DNA of 64,000 nt from Massospora cicadina (GCA_022478985.1 JAKSZP010006629.1:1-64000); one strand, 5' to 3'. Shown: positions 20,406 through 33,006, counted from the stretch's first letter. Made by a program: numbers and translations. The notes: generated from the letters alone by a model not told the origin.

Positions 20406-21297
20406 TGTCATGTTTAAATGACCTAATTGAGGGCGCCAACAGCAAGGATAAGGTTGGGAATCAGGGGTCCAAAAGGTCAAGTTGCAGGACCTTCCTGACC
20501 TGAAGCACACCTTGGACCGACGCTGGGTACAGGCCAGGTATGTCCAGGTTGGTACAAATGAGGTGCACAACTCCCAGCCCATTGTTTCAGCCCTTGCATT
20601 AAAGTAGACGAGCTATCTTTTAAATGATGACGGCTCAATTTAAATAAACATGAATGGGGTTCAAAACCTTTCAATTTTTGAAATTATCAACTCAGGTCAG
20701 GCTCAACTTCAATTAATCACTCAAGTAAGGTCAATTTTGAAGTACATTACCTGGTCAGATGGAAGCGTGCACTTATTGGTGCATCAATGCTTAGTACCAA
20801 TTTCTCTGATTGATGATTTCCCCAAGTTGGCTTAGATATGTTTGCTGAGACCAAGCTTTCTTGTTGATCATCTTCCACTCAGTAAACCACTAGTTCAGTT
20901 TTACGTTTTTTCTTATTTTGACTTGGGTGAAACTGTGCACAGATCTTTTCAAGGAGGTCTCACATCACATTAGCCAATTTATTTGTTTTAAAGTTATTAA
21001 AGCCCCAGGTTTACTTCTGGGCCTCCCAGGTTACCTCCAAAAGGTTTACCCGTGCACTCAAGCCCTGTTTAAAGCTTGGTTATGAACTGTCCTTTGGGGC
21101 ACAGCCAAGTTTTGCTGATTGTTCAATCCCTCTTTACTTGAATTTTGCTAACCATTCTCGCCCTGTGTCAATTCAGCTCAAGCACCCTCTGTGGGGCTAT
21201 CTGTATTCTAATACTGACAACTGGTTCCCTTTCATTGGGCCTGTACACCGTGCACCACCACACATGGAACTTTAGAGTTATAGATACACTCCTAACA
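20406..21297 (+). repeat. X2 5' LTR
   Basis: 892 bp, from TGTCATGT to CACTCCTAACA. It aligns with both X1 LTRs. It keeps the frame reading KVKLQDLPDLKHTLDRRWVQ (about 20472-20532) seen in the other copies. Confidence 0.85.
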
Positions 21298-22838
21298 CTA
21301 GATGACCAACCCTTTTTTTCTTACATTCATGACCTTTATTCATGTGGGACTTTTATGAAGTGTGAATAGTGTGGCAGCTGTTGGTCATGGCTATAGTGGG
21401 GCTCACCTCCATTTTATCATTTTACAAATGGTTGGAGCATCTTGGCGTTATTCTTGCTGCCTCCAACTGGGAAATACCCACCCTACTTGCTCATACATAT
21501 GTGTTACAGTCACTTTGAAATCTCAGAGTTGTGATTCCCTGACTTCCCACCAAATTTCATAAAATCGACACAAATAAATTGTTTTTTCCTTAGCACCGCA
21601 TTTGTATGGTGCAGGTGGGATTATCAACAAAGGGCCTGGTGGTGATGGCCATGGATAACGTCTTACAACCCATCACCAAAATGAAATATGGGGTCATTCT
21701 CGGCCCAAAACGAGTTTTATAATGACATTTCCATATATATAAAACCAAGCCATATATCTTCTCTTATGGCTCAGATATGTGCCCATTTCATTGTGTCAAA
21801 TCACCCCTGAGAACCCACGCTTGAAAACAAACATGATCCACAGAACCCAGGAGGTAGAGAAGGAGTTACAATTACATTATAAAAATGTTTATGCAGCTGT
21901 TGAACATATGGTGGGATATGTGACCTCAGTAGTAGGGGGGGGCAAAATATCCCTCTCAACTCTATGATGAAGAAATGTACCCTGGAGGTATGCTAATGAC
22001 TAAAGAAGATTTTTGTATGGAGGTGCTGGCGTTGTCTGCTGTAAATAAAGATCATTTAGAATATTTTTATTAGCTGCTATCCTTTCATTCCCTTTAGAGA
22101 AAACAGCATTAAAATTTTGGTGGATACTAGATACTCTGAGAATTTTATTGACCAAGACCTAGCCGATTACCTTGAGCAGATTTTCACGCCAAGTGGTATG
22201 GCTAGGAAAGGGGCTTCCCAAGGTATTTCCACGCTGAATATTATGGGGTCAGTGTATTATAAAGTTGGCAAATATCATTTGTCTGACCACTTCTAAGCTG
22301 TCAAAAACTATTGTACCCCATCATTTTGGGTGTAGAGTGGTGGCGAAAGTTTGAGGTCAGAACCAACTTGAAAGACAATACCTTGTCCTTAACTATGAAG
22401 AATGGTCATGAGTTAGTTGTCCTTTTGGATGAAGCCAACTTTTAGGGCAATTTGCCTTACTGGCCCAAAATATACACACTCAGTCTTACTCCGTTGACGA
22501 AATACTCTTTAAAAGTTCCCTTACCTTCCTGTTTGGAACGGTTGGAATCTACATATGATGCGGCTTCAGCTAATGTATTACCTGGTCATTCAGAGTTTGA
22601 TTGTAATTCCAAGCTCACTGTTGATCTGGTGTGTATATTTTTCCCAATTTATCCGTTGACTGTATGAGAGGAAGCATCATTAGATGTGTGCGTTAAGGAG
22701 AAGTTAGCCAAAGGCGCGATTTTTCAGTGAACCTCCCCTGTATGTTCCCCACTTCTCTTCGTGGAGAAAGCTGATGGTACTCTTACGCCCATGTGTAGAT
22801 TATGGGAATATCAACAATGTCACAATACAGACCTGTAT
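20406..22838 (+). mobile_element. X2: truncated chromovirus copy on the plus strand
   Basis: An X-family 5' LTR (20406-21297) is followed by the X leader and Gag region, protease and the very start of reverse transcriptase, all matching X1 in inverted orientation. The match stops near 22838 in the reverse transcriptase lead-in. I find no 3' LTR, so the copy is truncated by deletion or rearrangement. Confidence 0.82.
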
Positions 22839-22850
22839 ACATTCATATGC
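21298..22850 (+). pseudogene. X2 Gag-protease remnant
   Basis: No complete Gag frame is visible. ILVDT followed by SENFIDQDLADYLE (22115-22175) is the retropepsin active site with the Gly of DTG replaced. YPIILGVEWWRKF-like text follows (22310-22345). The frame 22452-22667 contains SLKVPLPSCLERLESTYDAA and matches X1 5599-5357. The first reverse transcriptase residues follow and the match is then lost. Confidence 0.75.
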
Positions 22851-23950
22851 TAAATTCATTGATTGCCATCTACAATAATTTATTTTATTAAATTTATTTG
22901 ATCTTATTGGTTGACCCATATTCTATTTACTGTTTGCCATCTAAAATAACTCAGTTTATCAAATTTATTCGATTTTATTTACCAAATTATACAAAATGAT
23001 AGCCAACTATAATGATTCAAGCTCATCTCACTATGATCTCTTACTTGCCTGGATTTTGAACATACCCCCAGCCATAAAACATATTATATGGCAAAAGTAG
23101 CTTTGAAGATATTGGTTCACTAACGCCAGAATAAAGTTTATTTCAGTAATGAATATCAATACAATTGAATGACAATGCTTCTGGTCCATTTTAATATACT
23201 TACTAAAATATTGGTCAGATACTGAATCAGTACTTATAAAAAGTAATTTCTCTCTCCTAAACATCACAAATTTGCAATCAAAAGTGACTTGAACTAGACC
23301 TGAGAGAATATAACAACCTGCTAGTGAGCTACTTCATCTATAGAGCAGTATCAAACACTACCTTCCCTAGAACAAGTAAGCCCTTCCGCCCATCTGTGTC
23401 AAGCACAAAATAAACGGACAGCTTACTTATGCCCTATATGCCCCTTATACATAAGTACATCAAGATGGATAAAACACTGTCTGGATGGCTTTCAGCCAAT
23501 ACAGCCCAAAGCATAACTGGCAATGATACCCGCTCAACCCAAAATGAATTGGCAACAACTCACAATCAAGAAGCACACAAGGTAAATAAATAACTTCAGT
23601 AAAAATTACATAAAAATAAACAAAATCCACAGGATCAGTTTCCGCCATAGACCCTACAATTGCCAGTCTCCTTTGGACAAGCAAAGTAGTTACCTGAATG
23701 AATTGGGATGCAGTGGTAAAAGCACCATCTTATGCCAACTTGAGCAACAATTGTTGGGGATGCAAAGAGGACCTTGAGACAAGACCCCAACGCCTGATAA
23801 CCCTAGTGAGACCAGAAGCCTTACAAAGATAGCTCTGGGGGATGCAGCGATAATAAGAATAGCAATGTCAGGATTATTTTCCAACAACCCTCAACCTGGT
23901 TGCAGGATCATGGTCCCACAAGAAAATTGTCAATACATCCTGATGAAGAT
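22839..23950. other. AT-rich spacer with a 71-bp direct repeat
   Basis: No gene recognised. A unit starting TTGCCATCTA occurs at 22863 and again at 22934, with about three quarters of bases shared over some 45 positions by eye. Two short minus-strand frames (23684-23460, 23887-23690) show no family motif and look like chance. Confidence 0.4.
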
Positions 23951-23954
23951 TTAA

Positions 23955-26900
23955 TTGGATTATAGTACAAATCCGACTCAAACAGCAAAAGAAGAGTGCC
24001 CAAATCGTTTGGAAAATATACTAAAATCTTTTTTGTCTGGTAAGGGAAAACCTGAAAATGATATTAAACTTAATCGCCTAACCAAAATGTCAAGGACTAT
24101 AACCACAAAGTTCAGTCAGTTGGGGGTGAATCCAACCCAAGTTTGATCTGAAAACCCAAGAAAACCATTGGAGACAATCCTTGGCAAATTTACAGTTGAC
24201 AGGGGAAGCCTCCACCCAAAGTTGATTCAATTGTCCAAGAAAACCATTTGAGACCATCCCAATGGGGATGGAGGGTATCTGGAACTAGATCCAAAGGATA
24301 GGATGCCCAGGAAAGTTCATTAGAATAAACTAAATGTGCATCTGGAAGAAGCTGAAGCCCTGACCGTGGTCAAGTCATCACCAAGAGCTTTGGTGAATTA
24401 TACACTTATTCAGAAGAATATGCTTGTGCATTGCGGCATTTCCTCTCACAACATTAAACAATGGGCGATACTGAATTTCCCATACTCAATGGCAACACAG
24501 TGGATATCAAAAAAATCATGTTCACCATTGCAGCCATCTGGTGGGACCATAAATTCTCTACTGGGGCTGTTAAGCGCTGGCTTGACACTAAGATATCACT
24601 TGATGTGGCAATGTTCTTAAATCATCATAGATCTGAACCAAGGATGAATTAAAGTGGATGAAACTCCCTCTCAAATATCAGGCAATTGAGGCAGCCATCC
24701 TTGAAGACCTAAAGCTGGCAGATGCGAAAGCATTGATGGCATCCAGAATCAGTCTTCTTAGCGCTTTGGAATATAATAAAACTTTCATACCAACTAAATT
24801 ATTCCTAAGCTGTTGGAAGCTTAGACTTAGTTTAACAGAATTAATTAACTGTGCAAAGTAATTCCCAAACGTTTTGACCGCCCTTGAATGGGCTTGCCAT
24901 ACCATTCCAGTCAATACCGCACTGTAATGGCACAATATCACGTTTTACCCAGAGGAGGCACTGCCATGGATTGCGGCCAGTTACAAGGATACTTGCCTTA
25001 CACTGGTCTTATACCCATATTCTGCTAGCCATTACATCTGACTTTATGAAGGCGTGTTAGATGAAAAATAAGGCGGTGGGGTGGGGGCCCTTCCAGGATT
25101 GGTCATTAGAAGAGGCTGTCAACTGGTTCACCAATGGGTTTACCCCATTAGAAATGAAGTATTGATTCTATGTAAGGGCCAATATCAATCACTTTTGGGA
25201 GTGGGCCAATCTGCGAGTGATGAAGCCAATCAATGAGACTCTCCAGGGTCAAGTGTTCCTCATTGTGAAATAAAAATTTGGCAAGATGTCACCACACTGG
25301 CTGAGGCTGCCAACTGGGATGCTGTGGGATTCACCCTGGATTCAGCTCAACTGTAGTTGGTACACGAAATTGCACCACAGGCAGCATTGATGATGAAAGA
25401 GGTTATGATCCCTAATCTAGGCCACAAATGGCTTAAAGTGGGCATATGAATTAAACCATCTGGGACTGGAAAAATCCTACCCAGAACCATTAGTAGCTAC
25501 TCCATATGCCGCTGAAGGTTTTGCCAAACAGAAGCATTCCATTGGTGCAAAGCAGGGGTACCAGCCCACATGGCGCATAACTAATGATTGAGGATGAGAT
25601 AGCATAATAGTTAGGTACTGGTGCCAACGTAGCCTGATTTTGCTGGAAGCCCTTAAAGGTACTTGAACACAGCATGTAGTCTGGAAGCAGCCCTCCTCTG
25701 GTACTGATTGGGTTACTCGCTAACAGACACTTTAGAATGGCAAAATCTAGAAATTGGTGCACAAATGGCCAGAAACTTCAACTGATGAGGAATCAACATA
25801 TGCCAGGTTGAGGCGTTCCTTAATTGGGGATTCAGCGCTTATTGAATTTTCTAAGTTGGATAATGAAAGATAATACCCCTTCCAAGTTAGCTAAACTAGA
25901 TCCAAAATCCAAGTCATATAGTGCCACACTAGCTCAAGCGGACATAAATTTGTGTAATGGTGCATGGAGCCATATCGAGTACGTCCAACAATTTACAATT
26001 GTGGCTTCATGGACTGCCAGGAGCCCAAGTTGTATCTGAAGGACAATCTGAATCCACTCGAAGCTGGTGGTTGAGGAGGAGTGGTATGACCTAATATTGT
26101 CAATTTATCAAGAGCTCAATAAGGTGCTAACAGGGGGCGATTTTGACCACCACTGGATACCCAAATGGGGTTACATCTACATTTTGATCCTAGGCGAATT
26201 AGATCAGAAAAAACTCCTTGAGATCGGCATTATATACAAGAAAGTTTACCTAAGAATGGAACAGGCTATATTCACAAACCAGACCATCTGATGGGTAATG
26301 TTCCAAAACTTGCCAACTAATCAAGAGAGGGAATGGGTACATGAAGCTATCAGACTGATTTATCATACTATGGAGTAGTACTGAATTTTGACAAGCTGTT
26401 GGTGATTATATTGAAAAGTGCCTCACCCTTAAACCGTTGTAGCGCTCTATAAACCGGCGCTGTGGATGAAACTGAATAATATCGCCCTACCCCAATTTAT
26501 CCGTTTTCCCAATCTAAGCAGGGTCATATACAACAATCAAGAGGACGAGAAAAAACTGTGCCATTCTGTTATCAGACCAGCCACAAAATGCCCAATGTCA
26601 CCATCAAAGAAGAAAAACCCCACATAAGTATGACCATGACCCCATCAGTGGGGTCACCAAAGTTGGGATTAAAACCTTTCTTAGACGCAAGGCAAAGAAG
26701 TAGATACCACACAACCTAATAGAGGTCACGGATATGAAGTGGTAACAGTAGGGGTTGGAATTCGCCCATAGGGAAGCGTGGGAGTGAGAGGAAGCAAAGT
26801 GACCTGAAGTGGACAACAAGCCCTTCATGAATCCAAACCCAAAGCCTATAAAATGGATGAGGGAATGAGTCCCGTCCCCAGTTGTGTCACGCCCATCCCA

Positions 26901-27340
26901 GATGGAATGGATTATTTGGGAAGAGAAACGATGGCAGAAGGTGGGCTCCAAAAAATCCTTCAAAAAAGGGATGCTCAGCGCAGAAAGTGGATAGATTGAC
27001 CTCCAATCCTGACAAGTCAAAAGAGAACAAAAATTAATTATGAAAACTATCAGTAAATAAACCAAGTGAGGCTACCATAAAATCTACTGAGTCAACAAAT
27101 TCAGCAAAGTCAGATGATCAAAGTCCCAAGAAAAAATACTAGTTCTACTGACAAATCTAATGATGGGGCTGGAAATGGATCGAAGGTTGAGGGCACATCC
27201 ACCACACCACCAGTAGAGATGAAGGCGACTCCAGAGATGGTGATAAAAACATCCCCATTGTCCTTCAATAGTGAGATGGGTATTGAGATTGGTTTCCCTG
27301 TGCACAAAATGGCCACCAACATTATACCAGTGCTGACAAA
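23955..27340 (+). pseudogene. LINE-2 ORF1 region (nucleic-acid binding)
   Basis: A run of plus-strand pieces in changing frames (23955-24146, 24336-24652, 24658-24861, 25824-26291, 27114-27344) is protein-like and leads directly into the LINE-2 endonuclease. A zinc knuckle is split by a frameshift near 26555-26605: C-A-I in one frame, then CYQTSHKMP in the next, giving CX2CX4HX4C overall. Proteins of this kind coat LINE RNA. The long upstream part is not recognised, and the start codon cannot be set. Confidence 0.5.
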
Positions 27341-27648
27341 CTGATCTCAAAAGCAAATAATGCCCCACGCCCACCCTCAGTGACACAACTGCTAATAACC
27401 CAATCTCAAGTCACAAATTAATGCACAAACTGTATAATAATACCAAACCCATACCTGTGGGTTGGGCAGCTGAAAATTATTATCGTTACAAAAACTGCTC
27501 AGGGGATGGTGAGCATACAAACAAGAAGGGGTAAAATTCATCATTTTAAAACTAATAATAATATTAAATTAACTTTAATTTATATAACACAAACAGGCAA
27601 CCAAAAGGAGATGGTGCTGAACTTGTGCCATGATGTGACAAACCATCC

Positions 27649-28215
27649 GTGGTCCCACCAAATAGGTTGTTAAGCCATCTGGACGAATCATGTGGCAATT
27701 GTCACATTGAAAAAGATAATGAACTGGTATTCATGGAGGTGACCCAATCCAGCAGGACCTTAGTAGCAACTGATCCAGATAGAAAAACTGGCAGAGGCCT
27801 TCATGTGGTGCTGTCTACTCTCCACCAAAACCCAAAAAACCAAATATTTTGGAAATATTTATCAGAGGTAAAAACTGAGGTGATGACGGTTATAGCAGGA
27901 GACCTGAACTGTTGGGCAAACGTGAGTAAGGATGCATTCCCAACAAGTGAAAGTCCCAACTGTAAGGCCAATAATATTCTAGAATACCCAGTAAAATTGG
28001 GATGTGCCTCATGGTTAATGAGGAAGACAAAAACTAGAAAACCTTATGAGGTGGTCATACAGCTCTACCGGCTCAATGCTGACAGGTTCACTCCTGGGAT
28101 ACATACTAAAGTCATCTTATCACAAGCCACTGACATCCAACGGTGAGGTTAACATAAGTTCCAAGAGCGACCATATTATCATTCATGTGGACATTGATCT
28201 GGATGTACCCCCAAA
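27649..28215 (+). pseudogene. LINE-2 apurinic-type endonuclease
   Basis: The 165-residue frame has VMTVIAGDLNCWANVSKDAF, corresponding to the GDFN block of LINE endonucleases, and KANNILEYPVKLGCASW. The next frame contains SDHIIIHVDIDLDVPP, the SDH catalytic end of the domain. The N-terminal blocks are poor. The enzyme nicks target DNA to prime reverse transcription. One frameshift lies near 28140. Confidence 0.8.
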
Positions 28216-28399
28216 GAACCAAGAATGGCAGTTGGCACCAGCCATGCTGTGGGACGGGAGTGGTACTGGACAATCAAAACTGGACTTGTTGACTGGTCAC
28301 ATATCTGGATTGTCACCCAGAGATAGATCCCCTGGAAAGATGGTCTTAATCAAAGAAAAAATAAACATGGTAGGTCGAAGTTTAAGAAAGTGATAAATT

Positions 28400-30050
28400 A
28401 TATATGAACTGCTGCCGTGAAGCATCTAAAAGATGCACTGGAGAGATTAAAACTTTCCTGGCGGGACAGAAAAGAATGGTGGAGCGAGTACAAACAACTC
28501 ATAAGCTATATTGGGCCCTAACGTCCAAACAGGACTTGGAGCATTGGGGCACCGCTACCTATCAATACCAGAGCCTATTGGGGACAATGACCAAAGAGGG
28601 CCTGGAGCACCTCAAGGAAATCTGAACCAAGCCAGGATATGTGAGGTAGAGTCTTTGACAAAAGAAGTGAAAATTGACATGGAAGCGAACAAATGTGAAA
28701 TCAAACGATTTTTGGCAAGCTATTCTGACAATATGAGACAAGCAAAATGGCAACAGAAGCCTTAATAGACCTGGCCAATCTGGCACTTGGGGCCTGTATG
28801 CTGGAAGATGTTACTAGCGTGTCTTCTGACATCTAGATTGATGGAGTCAAATAAGTGCTAAAAGAATTGCCAAAAAGGAAAGCACTGAGTCCCAATAACA
28901 TGTGCACAGAAGTCTACAATGCATCACAAAACTGCATTGCATCAGAGCTCAAGACCATTTTCAACTATTGCATGTGAACCATATGACAAACCTGGGAGCC
29001 CAGGAGATCTGAACTTTACTCTTGTTCAAGAAAGGACTTCAATTCTAACGCTGGAACTGGCTTCTGATTGCACTATCCAATGCCGACTACAAGCTGCTCA
29101 CACGCATCTTATCAAATTGGCTAATGGCAACTTTCCACATATGCTCCATAAGGCCCAAAACGAGTTTATCAATGGCCTAAGCGTCTGGTACAGTATTGGT
29201 ACTTTCCAAAACGTGCTACAGGACATTTGGAGATCTGAACAGGGTTATCTCATGTTCCTCGACATGGAGAAGATCTACAATTTTGTAGCATGGTCCTTCC
29301 TCCATGCGGCACTAAAGGCAGTTGGTATCCCAAATCTTTTAGTTAATGGATATAACCACTATAAATGGGCCTGACCACTAAGGTGATTGTTTCAAACAGC
29401 CTAACCAACGACATCTTGGTCACTCAGGGTTTCTAAAAAGGCAATCCCATGTCACCAATCCTTTTTAATTTTGCAGTAAAAGTTCTATTGGCTGCGGTGG
29501 ACAAGAAAATCTGGATTTTAGTCCATTTTAACCAATTGACACTGAAAATGCTAGCATTTGTGGGCAACATGGTAGTGGGTATCAGTTCACTGACTGACTT
29601 CAGGGCGCCGAGTACTCCTGGAACTATACCAGTCAGCATTGAACATAAAGATCAACTTGGGTTAAACCTCCATAATGAGGATTGGTGTTCCAAGATTCAG
29701 CCCACTGTGCAACACAACACTGATCCAGAACTCGCAGATGATCTGATACCTTAGTATCCTCTTTAGCAACAAAGGGCCAGAGGTTATGAAACCAAACAAG
29801 AGGTACTATCAAGTCTGTCATCTAGAATGGACTGCTGTAAAAACGCAAAACTATTCCTCAAGGAGAGAGTATTTTCTGTTATTGTATTTATCCTCTCAAA
29901 GCTATGGTATGTCACCCATGTACTGATAATGAGCCCAAACCTAGGAAAAAGATCAAGACAATGCTCTGCACATTCCCATGGTTTAAGGAAAAAGTGGCGC
30001 CAATAGCCCTAGTGACCCTGTTTAAACCAAAGAGAGAAGGGGCATGGGTC
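28400..30050 (+). pseudogene. LINE-2 reverse transcriptase
   Basis: The plus strand shows, in several frames, KRKALSPNNMCTEVYNASQ (28870-28930), the NADYKLLTRIL block (about 29085-29110), FLDMEKIYNFVAWSFLHAAL (29257-29320), KGNPMSPILFNFAVKVLL (29440-29490) and the catalytic site as FVGN (29557-29568) where LINEs have FADD. Both Asp are lost. The order and spacing are those of L1-like elements. Stops and frameshifts are frequent. Confidence 0.85.
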
Positions 30051-30639
30051 TTCTGAACTTCTAATACCATGCTTGGCAGATCTGGACAAAGTCAGTACTT
30101 AAACTAATGCAGACAAACATGTGCTGCCTGACCCTCACATGGAACGTGAATTGGGCCAGAGTCCAGGGCCTTCAGGAGCCAGTCTCCACACACTCATTGC
30201 GCAAATGGATGGCGGACCACCCATGAATGACCTCCTGAAAGAGAAGCCCATACTGGCAATAGTGCAATTGAGCAGTGCGCATGGGTGACTGGTCATTCAA
30301 AGCATTGGATTGGGATGCCAACCAAATCCATAATGATGTTAAAGCCCATAATTCCGCAATAATTTCCGCAACAAACTGGTAGGAATATAATCAAATCACT
30401 AATGACTATGCCTCCAAGACAATTTAGAGTTTCCTCAAATTGATCCTGATTGAATATGGGGAACCACTTTTGAAACCTGGACGCACCCCACTTACCTAGC
30501 CACAAATTCTCAATGACTTGGTTGCTGAAGGTTATGCATTTTATAACAAAGAATGAGTTTACTTGTGCCTCAAATCCAACTAGTAATGACAAAACAACGG
30601 GTGGTCACTTAGCAGATCTTACACCACATGTTTAATCTG

Positions 30640-31170
30640 GTAATCATAGCGGACTGGATTATCCAAACAAAGATTCCCCAGTCTGCGCTAAACTGACAGA
30701 TATTGGTCACCTATACTATGAATGTGCCATGTTCTGAAAATACTGGCCCACAATGAGGTACATCCTCTCAGGCATAGAGTTGTCACTAGAGATGCATCTG
30801 TCACAGGCTTATTTCTGCAACATCCCTGAGAACAGACCCAATCCAACTAAGAGCCTTCTTTTACCATTATTATGTATGGGTAATACACTTGGCTCTTGTT
30901 TCCAAAAGTTTTAACAATGAGCGCCCCCACCACATAAGTTTGGTACTGAATACCATCTTGATTCTTTCCAATAAGCTCTGTCAGATCCCAAAGTTCTCAT
31001 GCCTAATTGATTGGTGCTATAAAATCATGCACATAGCTTTCCCATCCAGATCTCTTATCATACATGACAAAGCAATGAATTGGCTTAGGATAAAATGGCT
31101 TGCAAACCCATTGACACTAGAACTGTGGCTAGAAATGACAATTGCTGACCAGCAATGGTCAGAGATCTAG
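30640..31170 (+). pseudogene. LINE-2 C-terminal zinc region
   Basis: After the polymerase the plus strand reads CAKLTDIGHLYYECAMF (30685-30740), which fits the C...H...C zinc-binding domain after LINE reverse transcriptases. The last frame (30889-31170) ends LELWLEMTIADQQWSEI. The element seems to end near 31290 in an A/T-rich tail. I could not find a target duplication. Confidence 0.65.
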
Positions 31171-31406
31171 GAAACTAGTGGCCCAACTTCTAGGTCTTTA
31201 TTTTCAGCCAAATTGACTGTGTTTCACCCTCCTCTCTTACTTTTTCATTTACTTTTATTTTAAATAAAGTAAGAGTTTACGAAAAATACTTATAAAAGTA
31301 AAATAAACCTAAGTTGGAGCATCTTCTTTTTTTGAAAAATAAGGGCATTCAAATTGGGCCTGTGGTTTCAGAGCTTTGCATGAACAAATAAAAAAAAACA
31401 AAAAAA

Positions 31407-31482
31407 TACAGCAGGACCTCTGTATATCAACCTTCATTTTATTGAAAGTATCCATTTATCAATTTTTTTCTGGTCCTGTAAA
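31407..31482. mobile_element. Small pogo-like hairpin element, copy 1
   Basis: TACAGCAGGACCTCTGTATATCAA at the left (31407-31430, here given in part as TACAGCAGGACC) and CTGGTCCTGTA at the right (about 31471-31481) form imperfect inverted ends. The form CAGTAGGACCTC...TATATCAA is typical of ends of pogo/Tigger DNA transposons. Length about 75 bp; no coding capacity. Confidence 0.4.
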
Positions 31483-31494
31483 ATTTCCAAAATC

Positions 31495-31582
31495 TACAGT
31501 AGGCCCTCCGTATATCAAAATTTTTATATAGCAAATTGTTTATTAGGAACCATCAAATTTGACATACATAGGTTCTAGTGTA
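31495..31582. mobile_element. Small pogo-like hairpin element, copy 2
   Basis: TACAGTAGGCCCTCCGTATA at 31495-31514 is matched by the inverted sequence ending CATAGGTTCTAGTGTA at 31567-31582. The 88-bp element is AT-rich between its ends. It begins and ends with TA, the usual target of pogo-like elements. It lies in direct orientation next to copy 1. Confidence 0.5.
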
Positions 31583-32449
31583 TATACATTCAACTTGAGA
31601 ACCTCCTTCATTTCAAAGTCGGTTAATAAAAAGGTTTCATGATTTACAACCAGTTACCATGGCAACACCTGCATTTATTAATCACGGATGATTCAGATTG
31701 GTGAAAATTTGCTTTTATATCATTGAAAACCAATAAACCTCTTAGCTAAAACCATTGAATCTATAAAAACATACAAAGAACCATCCGCTTGGCAAACCAA
31801 ATTGGCCTATAGAAACAATCAAAATTCACCAACTATTCAGTTAAACAAACAGAACCTAATGAATTAACGAAATAACACCAAAAACTCAAATTAAAACAAT
31901 ATACAATAATCAAAAAATGGTTTTTATATAAGGTAATCTGATCAGAGGCTATACAATACTCAAAAGAAAAATAACAAAAAAAAATAAAAATGGGCTGAAA
32001 CACTCAAGCAAGATGAATAACACCAGAACCAAACAAAATTTAATACCAACCAGGCTGGAAATAGCAAACTGCTATCTGGCCATAGTGGAGTGGGATGAGG
32101 AACCAGGGGGCATATCATAGGCATTATCAGAATGAAGTAAGGTGCAGGCTAATGCAGAAAGCAAGGGTGTGGTGTCATCTATCATATAGGGTTCAATATC
32201 ACCTAAGGAAGGACTAGGAAAAAACCATTTGCTGAAGAAAAGGCGCAGAGTAATTCATGAGATTCTGCTCCGCTTGAATACATGATTCTGGGATCTTGAC
32301 AAAGGTGGCAATTTGGTATGAGTGATCTTGGCTTTAGGGCTCTTATGACAATGTCATGACATCCAGGATTAAGTTGTTGGTAATCTTATAGAAATTGAGG
32401 ATTTCACAATTACCTGTAGCATAAAGGTGAGCAGGTTAATTTATAATGC
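31583..32449. other. Spacer without recognised gene
   Basis: AT-rich, with no frame longer than about 60 codons and no motif I know. It ends where the 976-bp tandem repeat becomes recognisable. Confidence 0.4.
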
Positions 32450-32824
32450 TTGGAATACTTTAAGTTTCTGAACATTGCATAGGTTAGAAAACACACAACA
32501 AAAAGAGAGTTTTATCAATATAATGGTAATCAAGATAAGTTTTGTCAATTAGTAGGAATTATTACTTCTCCAATTATGACTTGGAAACTCAGCATTGCTC
32601 TGCTGACTATGATATCCCACTTAACAGAGGTACTGGGAGATTAATCTCATAACTTTGGGGTCTCAGGAATAGCCTATATACTACTCAGAAAAAAAGCATC
32701 AAAAAGGGTTTCTATTTTAATCATGCTAATAAAAAACTTAATTCTCTAGGAAATTAATTAAATTAATTAATAATTAAAGAAAAAAGTAAGTTTATTAATG
32801 GTGGCGTGACATTGAATGTGTTTT

Positions 32825-32845
32825 TAAATTTAAATTTAAATTTAT
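32825..32845 (-). repeat. LINE-1 3' tail of TTTAAA units
   Basis: The plus strand reads TAAATTTAAATTTAAATTTA. A hexamer-repeat tail in place of plain poly(A) is seen in several LINE clades and marks the 3' end of this one. Confidence 0.8.
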
Positions 32846-33006
32846 TGTGGGGAAGGCCGACCATGGGATGGACACTTCCAAATATGACTCAGGAAAGATA
32901 AACTTAGTACCAGGGGAGGCACCCCAGAGAAGCGATGCTATCTCTTGTTGCCAGCGGGAACGCCACTTATGGGGAGGGGAGGGAACGTGTGAAGGGGCCG
33001 TAGCCA

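Larger units (their letters stand above)
24336..31290 (+). mobile_element. LINE-2: decayed L1-like retrotransposon
   Basis: ORF1 with a zinc knuckle, then endonuclease, reverse transcriptase and a C-terminal zinc region, all plus strand. The left end is not defined and may reach 23.5 kb. It is more decayed than LINE-1. Confidence 0.7.

Noticed and set aside
26604..27065. 153-codon minus-strand frame rich in Phe, Ser and Leu
   Set aside because: Antisense to LINE-2 ORF1; Leu/Phe/Ser richness is what the complement of an A/G-rich coding strand gives.
27084..27386. 100-codon minus-strand frame
   Set aside because: Opposite strand of the LINE-2 ORF1 end; the plus-strand reading fits the element better.
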